Shown piece after piece: positions 22,824-31,651 of a DNA stretch of 45,565 bases (its first letter is position 1; each line of letters begins with the position of its first letter). The stretch spans positions 1 through 45,565 of the forward strand of contig DDSV01000012.1 in the NCBI GenBank assembly GCA_002344215.1. Direction: 5' to 3'. A program made the position numbers and the translations under genes. The notes beneath the pieces were generated by a model. That model searched no databases, was not told the DNA's origin, and saw only the letters and a list, made by a program, of their open reading frames with translations. The stretch comes from Akkermansiaceae bacterium UBA2381 (lineage in GTDB: Bacteria; Verrucomicrobiota; Verrucomicrobiia; Verrucomicrobiales; DEV007).

Positions 22824-23683
22824 GCGAACCTGCCGTCGAGGTAAAAAATTTAACCAAGGTCTTCAGCATCGGGCTGAAGAAGGAATACGTGGTGGCGATC
22901 GACAACCTCTCCTTCGAAGTGAAGGCGGGCGAAGTCTACGGCCTGATCGGCCCGAACGGATCCGGTAAGTCCACGACGATGAAGGTCGTTCTCGGGCTCA
23001 TGGCCGCGAGCAAGGGCTCGGCCAAGGTCTTCGGGCTGGACTCGGGCGACATCCGCGCCCGGAATGAGATCGGCTTTCTTCCCGAGAATCCCTATTTTTA
23101 CAAACACCTCACCGGGGCGGAGACCCTTCAGTTTTACGGGAAACTCTGTGGAATCAGGGGAAGCGCACTCAAGGACCGCATTGCCGAACTCCTCAAGCTG
23201 GTCGATCTCGAGGGAGCGGCGAATCGTCGGCTTGGCGGCTACTCCAAGGGCATGCTCCAACGCATCGGGCTTGCCCAATCGCTCATCCAGAACCCCCGCC
23301 TCGTCATTCTTGACGAACCCACCGCCGGAGTCGATCCGATCGGTTCCCGACAAATCCGCGACCTCATCATGAAGTTGCGTGAAGATGGCTACACCGTCTT
23401 TCTTTGTTCACACCTCCTTGAGCAGGTTCAGGAGGTCTGCGACCGGGTCGGCATTCTCTTCAACGGACGGATGAGGCGGGAGGGAACCCTCGACGAACTC
23501 ATCGCCATCGAAAATCAGACCACGATGACGCTTGAAAACGCCACTCCCGAGCTGATCGCCGAAATCCACGCTCTCGTCGGCACCCGGGAGGGTGCCCGTA
23601 TCGTCGAGGAGCGGCATCCCCGAACCAGTCTCGAGCATCTCTTTATTCAGATCGCGGAACGAAGCCGGAAGGAGAATCCATGA
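22820..23683 (+). CDS. ABC transporter ATP-binding protein
   Basis: A 287-residue nucleotide-binding subunit of an ABC-2 type exporter. It has Walker A GPNGSGKST at about residues 43-51, a Q-loop region near FLPENPYFYKHLTG, signature YSKGMLQRIGLAQSL, Walker B RLVILDEPTAGVDP and the switch His in CSHLLEQVQEV. The C-terminal 60 residues are a typical accessory part. It is coupled by ATGA overlaps to acyP upstream and the permease downstream. Substrate is unknown; relatives with this arrangement include lipid or antibiotic exporters and gliding-associated transporters. Confidence 0.92.
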   Translation: MSEPAVEVKNLTKVFSIGLKKEYVVAIDNLSFEVKAGEVYGLIGPNGSGKSTTMKVVLGLMAASKGSAKVFGLDSGDIRARNEIGFLPENPYFYKHLTGAETLQFYGKLCGIRGSALKDRIAELLKLVDLEGAANRRLGGYSKGMLQRIGLAQSLIQNPRLVILDEPTAGVDPIGSRQIRDLIMKLREDGYTVFLCSHLLEQVQEVCDRVGILFNGRMRREGTLDELIAIENQTTMTLENATPELIAEIHALVGTREGARIVEERHPRTSLEHLFIQIAERSRKENP

Positions 23684-24609
23684 GCGAAGAAACCAGCCCC
23701 CCGACTCCCCGCGCCGCCGGTAAAGCAGTCCCGATGTTTTCGCTGGGCCGTGTCCGGACCATCGCCGGCAGCACCGTGACCCAGCTGGTGCGGATGAAGA
23801 CCTTCTACTTCCTCCTCGCCTTCGCCCTCGTGGTCGTCGCGGTGGGAAATTTCAATATTCCCACGACCCCGGCAAAGGAACTCTCGATGATCAAGAAGGT
23901 CTCCTTCGGAACGATGGATCTCTTTGCCTGGCTCTTCGCCATCGTCGCGACGGCCCTGCTCATTCCGAGAGACATTGAAGACCGCACCCTCTACACGATC
24001 CTCTCGAAGCCGGTCCGGAGAATCGAGTATCTCTTCGGCAAACTCTGCGGTGTGCTTGTTGTCGTCGGCACCTCGCTCCTCGCGATGTATGCGATCTGCG
24101 CGATCATGATCTTTGCCCGCGAGAACCTTTATATCTCCTCGGAATATGAAGCGATGACGGCAAGCGGACAGTACAGCGAAGCAGAGATCGCCCAGCAAAT
24201 CTCCCTGATCCGCCAACAGGGACTCAGGGCGGAACTTGGCATCGCGGTTCTCGCCTCATTTTTCAAGGCCTCGGTCGTCGCCGCCGTGACGATTTTCCTC
24301 TCGACCTTCGCCTCCAGCTCCCTCTTCACCATTATAGTCAGTATTCTGATTTTTCTGATCGGTCACGCCCACACCATGGCGACCAACTTCTGGCTCCATG
24401 AGTCGAATCACAGCATTTTCGTTCAGATTCTCGTCAAGGTCGTCCGCATCCTGATACCGAATTACCAGCTTTTCTCCTTCAGCGAGGGCATCGTCCAGGG
24501 GGAGGCCGTCGTCTACGCGCTCGTCTGGCAGATGGGCGGGCTCACGGCGGGGTACCTGCTCGTTTTCCTCCTGCTCTCCCTGCTTATCTTTGTCGACAAG
24601 GAGTTCTGA
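23680..24609 (+). CDS. ABC-2 type transporter permease
   Basis: A 309-residue inner-membrane protein with a hydrophilic N-terminus and about six membrane segments, including TFYFLLAFALVVVAVGNF, LFAWLFAIVATALLIPRDIE, LCGVLVVVGTSLLAMYAICA and the last MGGLTAGYLLVFLLLSLLIF. The 'R.IEDRTLYTILSKPVRRIEYL' region is the coupling helix typical of ABC-2 permeases; here it reads DIEDRTLYTILSKPVRR. A GGAG ribosome site lies before the ATG, which overlaps the ATPase stop. It works with the ATPase at 22820; only one permease gene is present, so it may act as a homodimer. Confidence 0.9.
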   Translation: MSEETSPPTPRAAGKAVPMFSLGRVRTIAGSTVTQLVRMKTFYFLLAFALVVVAVGNFNIPTTPAKELSMIKKVSFGTMDLFAWLFAIVATALLIPRDIEDRTLYTILSKPVRRIEYLFGKLCGVLVVVGTSLLAMYAICAIMIFARENLYISSEYEAMTASGQYSEAEIAQQISLIRQQGLRAELGIAVLASFFKASVVAAVTIFLSTFASSSLFTIIVSILIFLIGHAHTMATNFWLHESNHSIFVQILVKVVRILIPNYQLFSFSEGIVQGEAVVYALVWQMGGLTAGYLLVFLLLSLLIFVDKEF

Positions 24610-24614
24610 TCGCC

Positions 24615-25454
24615 GTGAAACGCCTCTTCCAGAAAATCCCGCGCGTTCTTTGGGTGCTCACCGGGCTTGCTGCCTTCGGCATTGCCCGCAGCCCCGTGGA
24701 GAACCATCTTCGGACTGAGCTCGCCGGGGCACACATGCTTCTCCCGCCACCCGGGCAGGGAGCTTTCGAGCAGATGAGCCAATCCGCCCTCATCGGAACG
24801 CTGGGTGGTCTTCGCTCTCTGGTGGCGACTTACCTGACTCTGGAGGCCTACGAGCACTTCAGCACGAAATCCTGGGAGGATCTTCGCCAGACCTATCAGA
24901 TCATCACCAATCTGGAACCGACCGATGAGTCCCACTGGGTCGCCGTCATCTGGCACATCGGAATCAATGCCACGGCGAATATGGAACTTGATCGCAAACT
25001 CCCCCGCTTCGAGCGCGAGCGGCGCTTCAAGGAGTATGCCTTCCAGGCGATCGACCTCGCCGAAAAGGGAATCAAACAGCTTCCCAAGTCCGCCGCGATC
25101 CGGATTCAACTTGCCGAAGTCTATCGCGAAAAACTCAAAGACAACTGCGCCACCTCCCGGGTCTACGGGGAGACGATCGGTCTGCCCGATGCCCCCGGTT
25201 ACGTGCGGCGCTTTCACGGTTATTTTATGGCGCGCTGCCCCGGAAAAGAGAAGGAAGCTTACGCTTACCTCATTTCTCTCTACCGCGAAGGTGAGTCCCA
25301 GCATCTCCCCACTTTGATCAAGGAAATCAAAGTTCTTGAGGAAAAACTTGAGATCCCGTCCCCCCAACGCATCCCGGACGCAGATCCGGATCGCCCCAAA
25401 AAAGCCCCCGCGAAGCGCCCGAATGTCCTTCCAGGGGGGATTGTCGTGCCGTAG
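24615..25454 (+). CDS. Hypothetical membrane-anchored helical-repeat protein
   Basis: A 279-residue protein with a GTG start 5 bases beyond the permease stop. Residues about 10-25 (VLWVLTGLAAFGIA) are hydrophobic and probably anchor it. The body is helical with TPR-like spacing: SWEDLRQTYQIITNLEPTDE, FKEYAFQAIDLAEKGIKQLP and IRIQLAEVYREKL. It ends with a Pro/Lys-rich tail. As the last gene of the exporter operon it is presumably a partner or accessory subunit. No known family recognised. Confidence 0.75.
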   Translation: MKRLFQKIPRVLWVLTGLAAFGIARSPVENHLRTELAGAHMLLPPPGQGAFEQMSQSALIGTLGGLRSLVATYLTLEAYEHFSTKSWEDLRQTYQIITNLEPTDESHWVAVIWHIGINATANMELDRKLPRFERERRFKEYAFQAIDLAEKGIKQLPKSAAIRIQLAEVYREKLKDNCATSRVYGETIGLPDAPGYVRRFHGYFMARCPGKEKEAYAYLISLYREGESQHLPTLIKEIKVLEEKLEIPSPQRIPDADPDRPKKAPAKRPNVLPGGIVVP

Positions 25455-25582
25455 ACAGCGCTACAACGGGATCTTACCGAATGATGTCCTTTTGCTTCCC
25501 TCGTATTGCGAAAACCACTATCTATGTTTAGTTCCGACTCCCCCGCCGGAACTGGAACCGCAGCTGAGGGGTTTTTCAGAGA

Positions 25583-26305
25583 ATGAAATACGCCATTTTC
25601 GGAGACATCCACGCCAACCTTGAGGGCTTTCAAGCGATCCTCGAGGACTCGCAAAGGCAGGGGTGTACGGATTACGTCTGCGTGGGCGACATCGTCGGTT
25701 ACGGAGCCAATCCCCGCGAGTGTCTTGATATCGTCCGCCAGATGGCCTGCCCGGTGGTCAAGGGCAATCACGATGAGGAGGCGGTTCTCACCACTTCTCT
25801 GGAAGGCCTCAATCCCCTCGCCCGGCAGGCGATGGAGTGGACCCGGTCGCAACTGCCTCAGGAGGATCGCGATTTCTTAAAGGGTCTCAAACTGGTCCGC
25901 CAGGTGCGTGATTTCACGATCGTCCATGCCACGCTCGATACGCCGGGAAGCTGGACCTACGTGACAAACAAGTTCGATGCGATGGCAAGCTTCAGCTACC
26001 AGTTCACCCAGCTTTGCTTTTACGGCCACACGCACACTCCCCGCATCTACGTCAAAGGCGATAGCGTCGAGCCGATCGAGGATTCCACGGTTCATCTCGA
26101 GATGGGTCGGAAATATTTCATCAACATCGGCAGCGCCGGTCAGCCCCGTGACGGTGACTGGAGGGTCGCCTACGCCACCTACGATGTGGAGCGTCAGGAA
26201 GTCATCATCCACCGGATTGAGTATGATATCCAGACGGCCCAGGACAAAATCGTCGCGGCAGGCCTACCGGAAATGCTCGCCCACCGGCTCTCCCTTGGAA
26301 AGTAG
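25583..26305 (+). CDS. Metallophosphoesterase (YfcE/MJ0936-like)
   Basis: A 240-residue dinuclear metal phosphodiesterase. The motifs are all visible: MKYAIFGDIHANLEGF (D-x-H), VCVGDIVGYG (GD), VVKGNHDEEAV (GNHD), FTIVHATLDTP and LCFYGHTHTPRIY (GHTH), then INIGSAGQPRDGDW. This places it in the calcineurin-like family with cyclic-nucleotide or unknown phosphodiester substrates. It stands 128 bases after the exporter operon. Soluble; no signal peptide. Confidence 0.9.
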   Translation: MKYAIFGDIHANLEGFQAILEDSQRQGCTDYVCVGDIVGYGANPRECLDIVRQMACPVVKGNHDEEAVLTTSLEGLNPLARQAMEWTRSQLPQEDRDFLKGLKLVRQVRDFTIVHATLDTPGSWTYVTNKFDAMASFSYQFTQLCFYGHTHTPRIYVKGDSVEPIEDSTVHLEMGRKYFINIGSAGQPRDGDWRVAYATYDVERQEVIIHRIEYDIQTAQDKIVAAGLPEMLAHRLSLGK

Positions 26306-26353
26306 GGTGAATCCCCCTGCTCTCTTCTCCGGGACCGCCGCACTTCCAGACGC

Positions 26354-26824
26354 ATGAAGAAGGTCTTCATTTTCACCGATGGATCCTCGCGCGGCAATCC
26401 CGGCCCGGGAGGCTACGGTACCGTCGTTCGCTACGGGGGCCACACCCGGGAACTGGCCCGCGGCTTTGTCACCACGACCAACAACCGCATGGAGATCCTC
26501 GCCGCCATCGCCGGCCTTGAGATCCTCAAAGAGCCTTGCCAGGTCACGATCTACTCCGACTCCCGCTACCTCGTGGATACTCAGACGAAGGGCTGGATCG
26601 AGGGGTGGAAGGCCAAGGGCTGGCGGAAAAAAGACAAATCCGCCGTCAAAAATGTGGATCTCTGGATGAGGCTGGAACGAGCCGCGCAGGGGCATCAGAT
26701 CGATTGGCAGTGGGTCAAGGGCCACGACGGCCACGAAATGAACGAACGTTGTGACGCACTTGCCACCGAAGCCGCCGACGGATTGCGGGGAGATCTCGAA
26801 GTGGACGAGGGTTTTCAGGGCTGA
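26354..26824 (+). CDS. rnhA: Ribonuclease HI
   Basis: A 156-residue enzyme that removes the RNA of RNA-DNA hybrids. The catalytic carboxylates are at their expected places: Asp9 in IFTDGSSRGNPGPGGYG, Glu47 in TTNNRMEILAAI, Asp69 in TIYSDSRYLVD and Asp134 in MNERCDALAT, with His124 in WVKGHDGH. The basic loop WIEGWKAKGWRKKDKS is the substrate-handle region as in E. coli RNase HI. The length is close to 155, the E. coli size. A small gene follows 3 bases after its stop. Confidence 0.96.
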   Translation: MKKVFIFTDGSSRGNPGPGGYGTVVRYGGHTRELARGFVTTTNNRMEILAAIAGLEILKEPCQVTIYSDSRYLVDTQTKGWIEGWKAKGWRKKDKSAVKNVDLWMRLERAAQGHQIDWQWVKGHDGHEMNERCDALATEAADGLRGDLEVDEGFQG

Positions 26825-26827
26825 TCC

Positions 26828-27130
26828 ATGGCGGCGAAGCGCAAGATTGCGGATGAAGACCTCTCGGGCCCCGCTCTTGTCAAAGAGACGGCCCGCCGTA
26901 TTCGACTCGCCCGAACCCACTGGGACGCGCATCGCAACGGAGCCTGCCGCCTCGAACGGACCCGTGCTCTCGCGCTCTACGAACGATTGTCCGAGGCGGA
27001 GAAGGAGCAGATCCCGCAGGTGCTGCGGGTTTGGTTGCGCTATCGCAGCGAAAAGTATTTCGGTGAGGACCGGACCCCGCCCGGGAGCGGCCCGCCCGGA
27101 CGGGGACGCGATAAAGAACCTCCGCAATAG
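26828..27130 (+). CDS. Small hypothetical protein
   Basis: A 100-residue, Arg- and Glu-rich soluble protein, mostly helical, with a Gly/Pro/Arg-rich tail. It follows rnhA with a 3-base gap, so it is probably translated from the same mRNA. No family is recognised and there are no Cys or His clusters. Confidence 0.65.
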   Translation: MAAKRKIADEDLSGPALVKETARRIRLARTHWDAHRNGACRLERTRALALYERLSEAEKEQIPQVLRVWLRYRSEKYFGEDRTPPGSGPPGRGRDKEPPQ

Positions 27131-27220
27131 CCGAAAGAAAGATGGCTACTGAGATGACGGCCGGATAGGATGGGGGGAACGGCATCACCTCCGGGGCTGC
27201 CGGAAACTCCCTCCCCCCCT

Positions 27221-27439
27221 ATGAAAACAAAATCCATCGTCGGAATCGTGCTGATTGCTCTGGGCGTCATTGCCCTTGCCTATCAGGGCATCACCTACAC
27301 CTCGAAGGCTGATACCATTGATCTCGGCCCCCTCAAAATTACCGCCGCGCAAAAGAAGACCATTCCGGTCCCTCCCATCGTCGGGGTGCTTTCTCTTGTT
27401 GGAGGAATCGTGCTTCTGGTCATGGACCGGAGAAGGTGA
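27221..27439 (+). CDS. DUF3185-like small membrane protein
   Basis: A 72-residue protein from the ATG at 27221. It has two membrane helices: SIVGIVLIALGVIALAYQGI at the start and PIVGVLSLVGGIVLLVM near the end, joined by a loop with ITAAQKKTIPVPPI. This two-helix form with 'T..kt..iP.PpilG....v.G...l' is that of the DUF3185 family of unknown role. It sits beyond the RNase HI gene pair. Confidence 0.8.
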   Translation: MKTKSIVGIVLIALGVIALAYQGITYTSKADTIDLGPLKITAAQKKTIPVPPIVGVLSLVGGIVLLVMDRRR

Positions 27440-27480
27440 ACAGACTGATCCATTTTCTGTCCATGAGGACCTAGACCCTC

Positions 27481-27547
27481 CTGCCGGACGCCCGGCAGTC
27501 GGTCCAAGGCTTCCCCTCCGCCCGCACTTTTTGAGCAACGGGCGGAG
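27481..27547. other. Two GC-rich hairpins downstream of the DUF3185 gene
   Basis: CTGCCGG/CCGGCAG forms a 7-bp stem at 27481-27498, and CTCCGCCCG/CGGGCGGAG a 9-bp stem at 27516-27547 with a loop containing CTTTTTG. They may end transcription of the plus-strand gene or form part of a small structured RNA together with the next hairpin. Confidence 0.45.
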
Positions 27548-27577
27548 GTTGACCTTATGGGAGGAGGGCCCCAAATC

Positions 27578-27602
27578 AAAAAGGGTGCCCGGGGCGGGCA
27601 CC
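27578..27602 (-). terminator. Intrinsic terminator, minus strand
   Basis: GGTGCCCG-GGG-CGGGCACC (27584-27602) is a perfect 8-bp stem; on the minus strand it is followed by CTTTTTG. It is about 130 bases past the stop of the minus-strand HAD gene and should serve it. Confidence 0.6.
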
Positions 27603-27733
27603 GGCGGAAGCACACTCTCTCAATACGCTCAGGCCGTGATTTCGGGCACGATGAGATCAATTTTTGACGGCTTTGCCATCAGCCTCAGCCGGGCATAAAA
27701 AGCAGCGAGGTGATCGGGACGCGATTGCACTCC

Positions 27734-28390
27734 TCAAACATCCGCGGCGAACTGACGCGCACAGCGGATCAGTTCGGAAGGATCATCGATGCAGAAGTCC
27801 GGCCCCTCCGTCTCCATCGCCTCGCGGCCGTTTGCGCCCCAGCAGACCGCGACACCGCTGACGTGCGTTTTTCGCGCCGCCTCCATGTCCCGGGTTTCGT
27901 CGCCCACATACATGGCAAGCGAAGCGTCAATGCCCGTCTTCTTGAGAACGTTGGCGATGCGATGGGGTTTTCCGAAGAGACTGACCCCGGCTTCGATAAA
28001 GGAGAAACAATCGAGCAAATCAAAACGTTTCAGCACCATCCGGACATTGTCCGCCGAGTTCGAACTCAGCACTCCGAGACGGAATCCTTCCGTGTACAAC
28101 TCACGGATGGCATCGCGCATCCCTTTGATCATCTCGACTTGATCCATCCTGTCGTGCAGCACCTTGCGAATGTGGGCACCGAGTTTTACCGCCAGGAGAC
28201 GGGAGATATTCAGTTCATCAAGCAGGGCCCGGGTGTTGAGTTTGCGCAATTCCCGAACCTCGGACAAGGAGACCGACCTCAGTCCATATCCCGCCGCAAG
28301 TTCGTTGTAGATCCCGATGCCGGTCTCAATCGTGTTGGCGAGAGTGCCGTCAAAATCGAAAATCAGGAGGGGCTTGGCGGATCCGGACAT
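27734..28390 (-). CDS. HAD-superfamily phosphatase (phosphoglycolate phosphatase-like)
   Basis: A 218-residue hydrolase. Motif I is LLIFDFDGTLANTIE (nucleophile Asp and the +2 Asp), motif II is LGVLSSNSADNV, the Lys is in FGKPHRIANVL, and motif IV is AMYVGDETRDMEAAR. The cap between motif I and II is a small helical domain, so it belongs to the Gph/PgmB type. The substrate cannot be read from the sequence. It is transcribed away from the dehydrogenase gene, 177 bases distant. Confidence 0.88.
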   Translation of the reverse strand: MSGSAKPLLIFDFDGTLANTIETGIGIYNELAAGYGLRSVSLSEVRELRKLNTRALLDELNISRLLAVKLGAHIRKVLHDRMDQVEMIKGMRDAIRELYTEGFRLGVLSSNSADNVRMVLKRFDLLDCFSFIEAGVSLFGKPHRIANVLKKTGIDASLAMYVGDETRDMEAARKTHVSGVAVCWGANGREAMETEGPDFCIDDPSELIRCARQFAADV

Positions 28391-28567
28391 ATCTGGGAGA
28401 ACACTTTCCGAACTGAAAGCCGTTTAGCAAGCGATCAATCCCTTCAGCGTTACGTTCGAGGCGGCCGAAAGGTTAGATCCGGACGCAATCCGGCCTTGAC
28501 CTGGTCTTGAATAAAAACGTTCCATATCAGACACTACGCGGCTTCCTGAACCCTTGGCTTTTTTCTC

Positions 28568-31354
28568 ATGACCCACTCATTTTCCCTTCACCATTCTGCC
28601 CTTGCGGCATTTCTCCTTCTGGCAATCACAAGCGCGTCTGCGGTCGAGGAGAAAAAGCCCGGAACTGGTGCCGCGACCCCGGCTGCGGCAAATGCCGCGC
28701 CACTTCCGGCCGTTGATCCAAACACGGTCTATCCGAAGGCCCCCTCGGAGTCGGTCCCGAAAGATCTCTTTGTGGTTCCCGAAGGTCTTGAAGTGACACT
28801 CTGGGCCTCCTCGCCCGATCTGTTTAATCCCACCAACATCGACATCGATAAAGACGGGCGGATCTGGGTTGCCGAGGGAGTTCGATATCGCAAAAATTTC
28901 GGACGTCAGCCCGAGGGCGACCGAATCGTTGTGCTCGAAGACACTGACGGAGACGGCAAATGCGACAAGAACCACACCTTCGTGCAGGAACCCCTCCTCA
29001 TCGCTCCTCTCGGCGTCGCAGTGATCGACAATAAGATTGTTGTCTCCCAGCCTCCTCATCTCCTCGTCTATACCGACGAGGACCGCGATCTGAAATTCGA
29101 TCCCGCCAAAGACAAGCGCGAGATCCTCCTCACGGGATTCAGCGGACAGAATCACGACCATTCGCTCCACTCCGTGACGGTTGGGCCGGACGGAAAATGG
29201 TACTTTAACTCGGGAAATACCGGCGGCCAGTTCACCGACAAATCCGGCCAGACCTTCACGATCTACGGATCCTATCGCCCCAAGGCAATCGGCCCCTTTG
29301 TTTTCCCCCACAATCCCGACGTCCTCGCCGGCACGCCGAGTTCCGACGGCCACACCTATGTCGGAGGTTTCACCGTGCGGATGAATCCTGACGGCACCCA
29401 CGCCGAGATCATCGGACACAACTACCGAAACTCCTACGAGCAGGCCGTCACCTCGCTCGGAGACATCTTCCAGAACGATAACGATGACCCGCCCGCCTGC
29501 CGGGTCTCCTGGGTGATGGAATACGCGAACTTCGGTTTCTCCTCGAATGACGGCCAGCGCACCTGGCGGGTCGACAAACGCCCCGGTCAGACTATTCCCG
29601 TGGCCGAGTGGAGACAGGAGGATCCCGGCATCACTCCCGCCGGCGACGTCTACGGAGGCGGCTCACCGACCGGCAACGTCTACTACGAGAACGGAGCTTT
29701 GGGCGAAAAATGGATCGGGACCTTCCTGGCCTGCGAAGCGGGACGAAATGTAATTTTCGGCTACCAGCCCGAGCTCGAAGGGGCCGGATTCAAGCTCGAG
29801 CGCATGGACTTCATGACGAGTAATCCGACCGGTGAATTTGCCGGCTCGGACTTTCTCGGCGGCGAGACAAGCGTCAACAGCGAGACCCGCACCCTCTTCC
29901 GCCCCTCTGACATCGCCGTTGGACCGGACGGTGCTCTCTACGTTTCCGATTGGTTCGACGCCCGCGTTGGCGGTCACCAGGACCTCGACGCGACCTGCTC
30001 CGGGGCGATCTACCGCATCGCACCGAAAGGCTTCAAATCCGTCGTTCCGGCAATCGACGTAAAAACCACGGAAGGTCTCATCGAGGCACTCAAGTCTCCC
30101 GCCGTGAACGTCCGCGCAATCGGCTTCGCGGGACTCAAGGCTCAAGGCCGGGCCGTCCTCGATCCGGTCTCCGCCCTCCTGAAGGACCCCAATCCTTACA
30201 TCCAGGGGCGCGCCATTCATCTCCTTTACCAGCTCGGAATCAGCGGTCCCCGCGTTGCCGGTTACCCCGCCGATCAGGCCACCCCCTCATTAAAAATTGC
30301 CGCCTACCGCGCCATGAGGCGTGCCGGGCTCGACATTTCCGGAGCGGCCGCAGCGCTCGCTCTTGATGAAAATCCGGCCGTCCGCCGGGAGGTTGCCCTC
30401 TCGATGCGGAATGAATCCCTCGATATGTCGAAGGAGATTCTTGTCGCCATCGCCAAAGGTTATGACGGCAAAGACCGGAGCTACCTCGAAGCCTTCGGCA
30501 CCGGTGCCACAGGCAAAGAGGCCGAGATCTACAACGCGGTGAAGGAGGAGATCGGAAGTGACGACGCCCGCACCTGGTCAGACGCCTTTGCCGGCATCGC
30601 CTGGCGACTTCATCCCGCCTCTGCCATTGAAGACTTCTCGATTCGTGTTCAGACCGAAGCTCTCGCGCAAGCCCGACGCCAGGAGTCACTCGACGCGATC
30701 GCCTTCATTCCCACGAGGGGAGCCTCCGTTGCCATGCTCACGCTTGCTCAGCTGGACACCCCGCTGAAGAGCAGCGCCGTCTGGTGGCTCATGAACCGGA
30801 TGAATAACGACTGGAAGGAGTATGATCTCCTTCCCGAGCTCAAAACCCGCGGCATCTACGACCCCGCCAAGGTCGTGGTGCAGGAAGTCATGACGCCCGC
30901 CCCTGACGAGGCCCAAAAATCCGCTCTCACCGTTGAGGCGGTTCTCGCGTTGAAAGGCGATGCCGGGCGGGGCAAGACGACCTCGGCCCGTTGTATCATG
31001 TGCCACGAGATCGGCGGCGTCGGAGTGCAGTTCGGCCCGCCCCTCGACGGATGGGGCCGCACCCAGACCAACGATGTCATCGCCCGCAGCATCATCGATC
31101 CCAGTGCCGACATTTCCCACGGATTTGATGGTTCTGTCCTCCTCACCAAGGAAGGGAAAACCGTCCACGGCCTCGTCATTCAGGAGGGCAATCCCACCAT
31201 CATCTCGAGTATGGGCGGTCTCACCCAGATGATCCCCCGCAAGGAGATCGGTTCGAACCAGAAACTGAACCGGTCCCTCATGCTCAGCGCCGCCCAGCTC
31301 GGCTTGACCGCACAGGATGTCGCGGATCTGGTGGCGTATTTGAAGGAGAATTGA
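28568..31354 (+). CDS. Secreted dehydrogenase-like protein with cytochrome c domain (PVC type)
   Basis: A 928-residue exported redox protein. The first 26 residues form a signal peptide (HSALAAFLLLAITSASA). Residues about 60-480 resemble the PVC-specific 'membrane-bound dehydrogenase' propeller: FVVPEGLEVTLWASSPDLFN, IDIDKDGRIWVAEGVRYR and DIAVGPDGALYVSDWFD, close to sorbosone dehydrogenase propellers. Residues about 490-750 are helical repeats of HEAT type. The end holds a class I cytochrome c: heme-binding CIMCH at residues 809-813, then GVGVQFGPPLDGWG and a final QDVADLVAYLKEN helix. It probably oxidises a sugar in the periplasm and passes electrons to the heme. A terminator follows. Such genes are common in Verrucomicrobiota and Planctomycetota, which is the best taxonomic hint here. 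Confidence 0.9.
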   Translation: MTHSFSLHHSALAAFLLLAITSASAVEEKKPGTGAATPAAANAAPLPAVDPNTVYPKAPSESVPKDLFVVPEGLEVTLWASSPDLFNPTNIDIDKDGRIWVAEGVRYRKNFGRQPEGDRIVVLEDTDGDGKCDKNHTFVQEPLLIAPLGVAVIDNKIVVSQPPHLLVYTDEDRDLKFDPAKDKREILLTGFSGQNHDHSLHSVTVGPDGKWYFNSGNTGGQFTDKSGQTFTIYGSYRPKAIGPFVFPHNPDVLAGTPSSDGHTYVGGFTVRMNPDGTHAEIIGHNYRNSYEQAVTSLGDIFQNDNDDPPACRVSWVMEYANFGFSSNDGQRTWRVDKRPGQTIPVAEWRQEDPGITPAGDVYGGGSPTGNVYYENGALGEKWIGTFLACEAGRNVIFGYQPELEGAGFKLERMDFMTSNPTGEFAGSDFLGGETSVNSETRTLFRPSDIAVGPDGALYVSDWFDARVGGHQDLDATCSGAIYRIAPKGFKSVVPAIDVKTTEGLIEALKSPAVNVRAIGFAGLKAQGRAVLDPVSALLKDPNPYIQGRAIHLLYQLGISGPRVAGYPADQATPSLKIAAYRAMRRAGLDISGAAAALALDENPAVRREVALSMRNESLDMSKEILVAIAKGYDGKDRSYLEAFGTGATGKEAEIYNAVKEEIGSDDARTWSDAFAGIAWRLHPASAIEDFSIRVQTEALAQARRQESLDAIAFIPTRGASVAMLTLAQLDTPLKSSAVWWLMNRMNNDWKEYDLLPELKTRGIYDPAKVVVQEVMTPAPDEAQKSALTVEAVLALKGDAGRGKTTSARCIMCHEIGGVGVQFGPPLDGWGRTQTNDVIARSIIDPSADISHGFDGSVLLTKEGKTVHGLVIQEGNPTIISSMGGLTQMIPRKEIGSNQKLNRSLMLSAAQLGLTAQDVADLVAYLKEN

Positions 31355-31406
31355 AGGACTTCACCTCCCTTTTCAGGCTGAAATTAGGGCTCTTTTCCAG
31401 CCCGAC

Positions 31407-31441
31407 AAAAGAGGGTCAGGCTTACTGCCTAACCCTCTTTT
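31407..31441 (+). terminator. Bidirectional-type intrinsic terminator
   Basis: AAAAGAGGGT (31407-31416) pairs with ACCCTCTTTT (31432-31441) and the stem continues inward with AGGC/GCCT around a TTACT loop. It ends the dehydrogenase message 52 bases after its stop. The rest of the 297-base gap before gyrB presumably holds the gyrB promoter. Confidence 0.8.
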
Positions 31442-31651
31442 CACGCCCGAATCGCCCCGAATCCGCCGGATATCCGCTTAATGCCGAATTCGGGGTAAAA
31501 AAGGCCCCTTTTTCGCCTTTGAAACGGTGCAAATCGTTGATCTTTCGCCCTTCCTCGCTTAGTTGAAGGAAACGAAAATCGCACCCTTCGGCAGAGTTTG
31601 GAATGCCCCGTTCTGCCCCGCGATTCTCACGCCCCAACATCGATTGATCCT

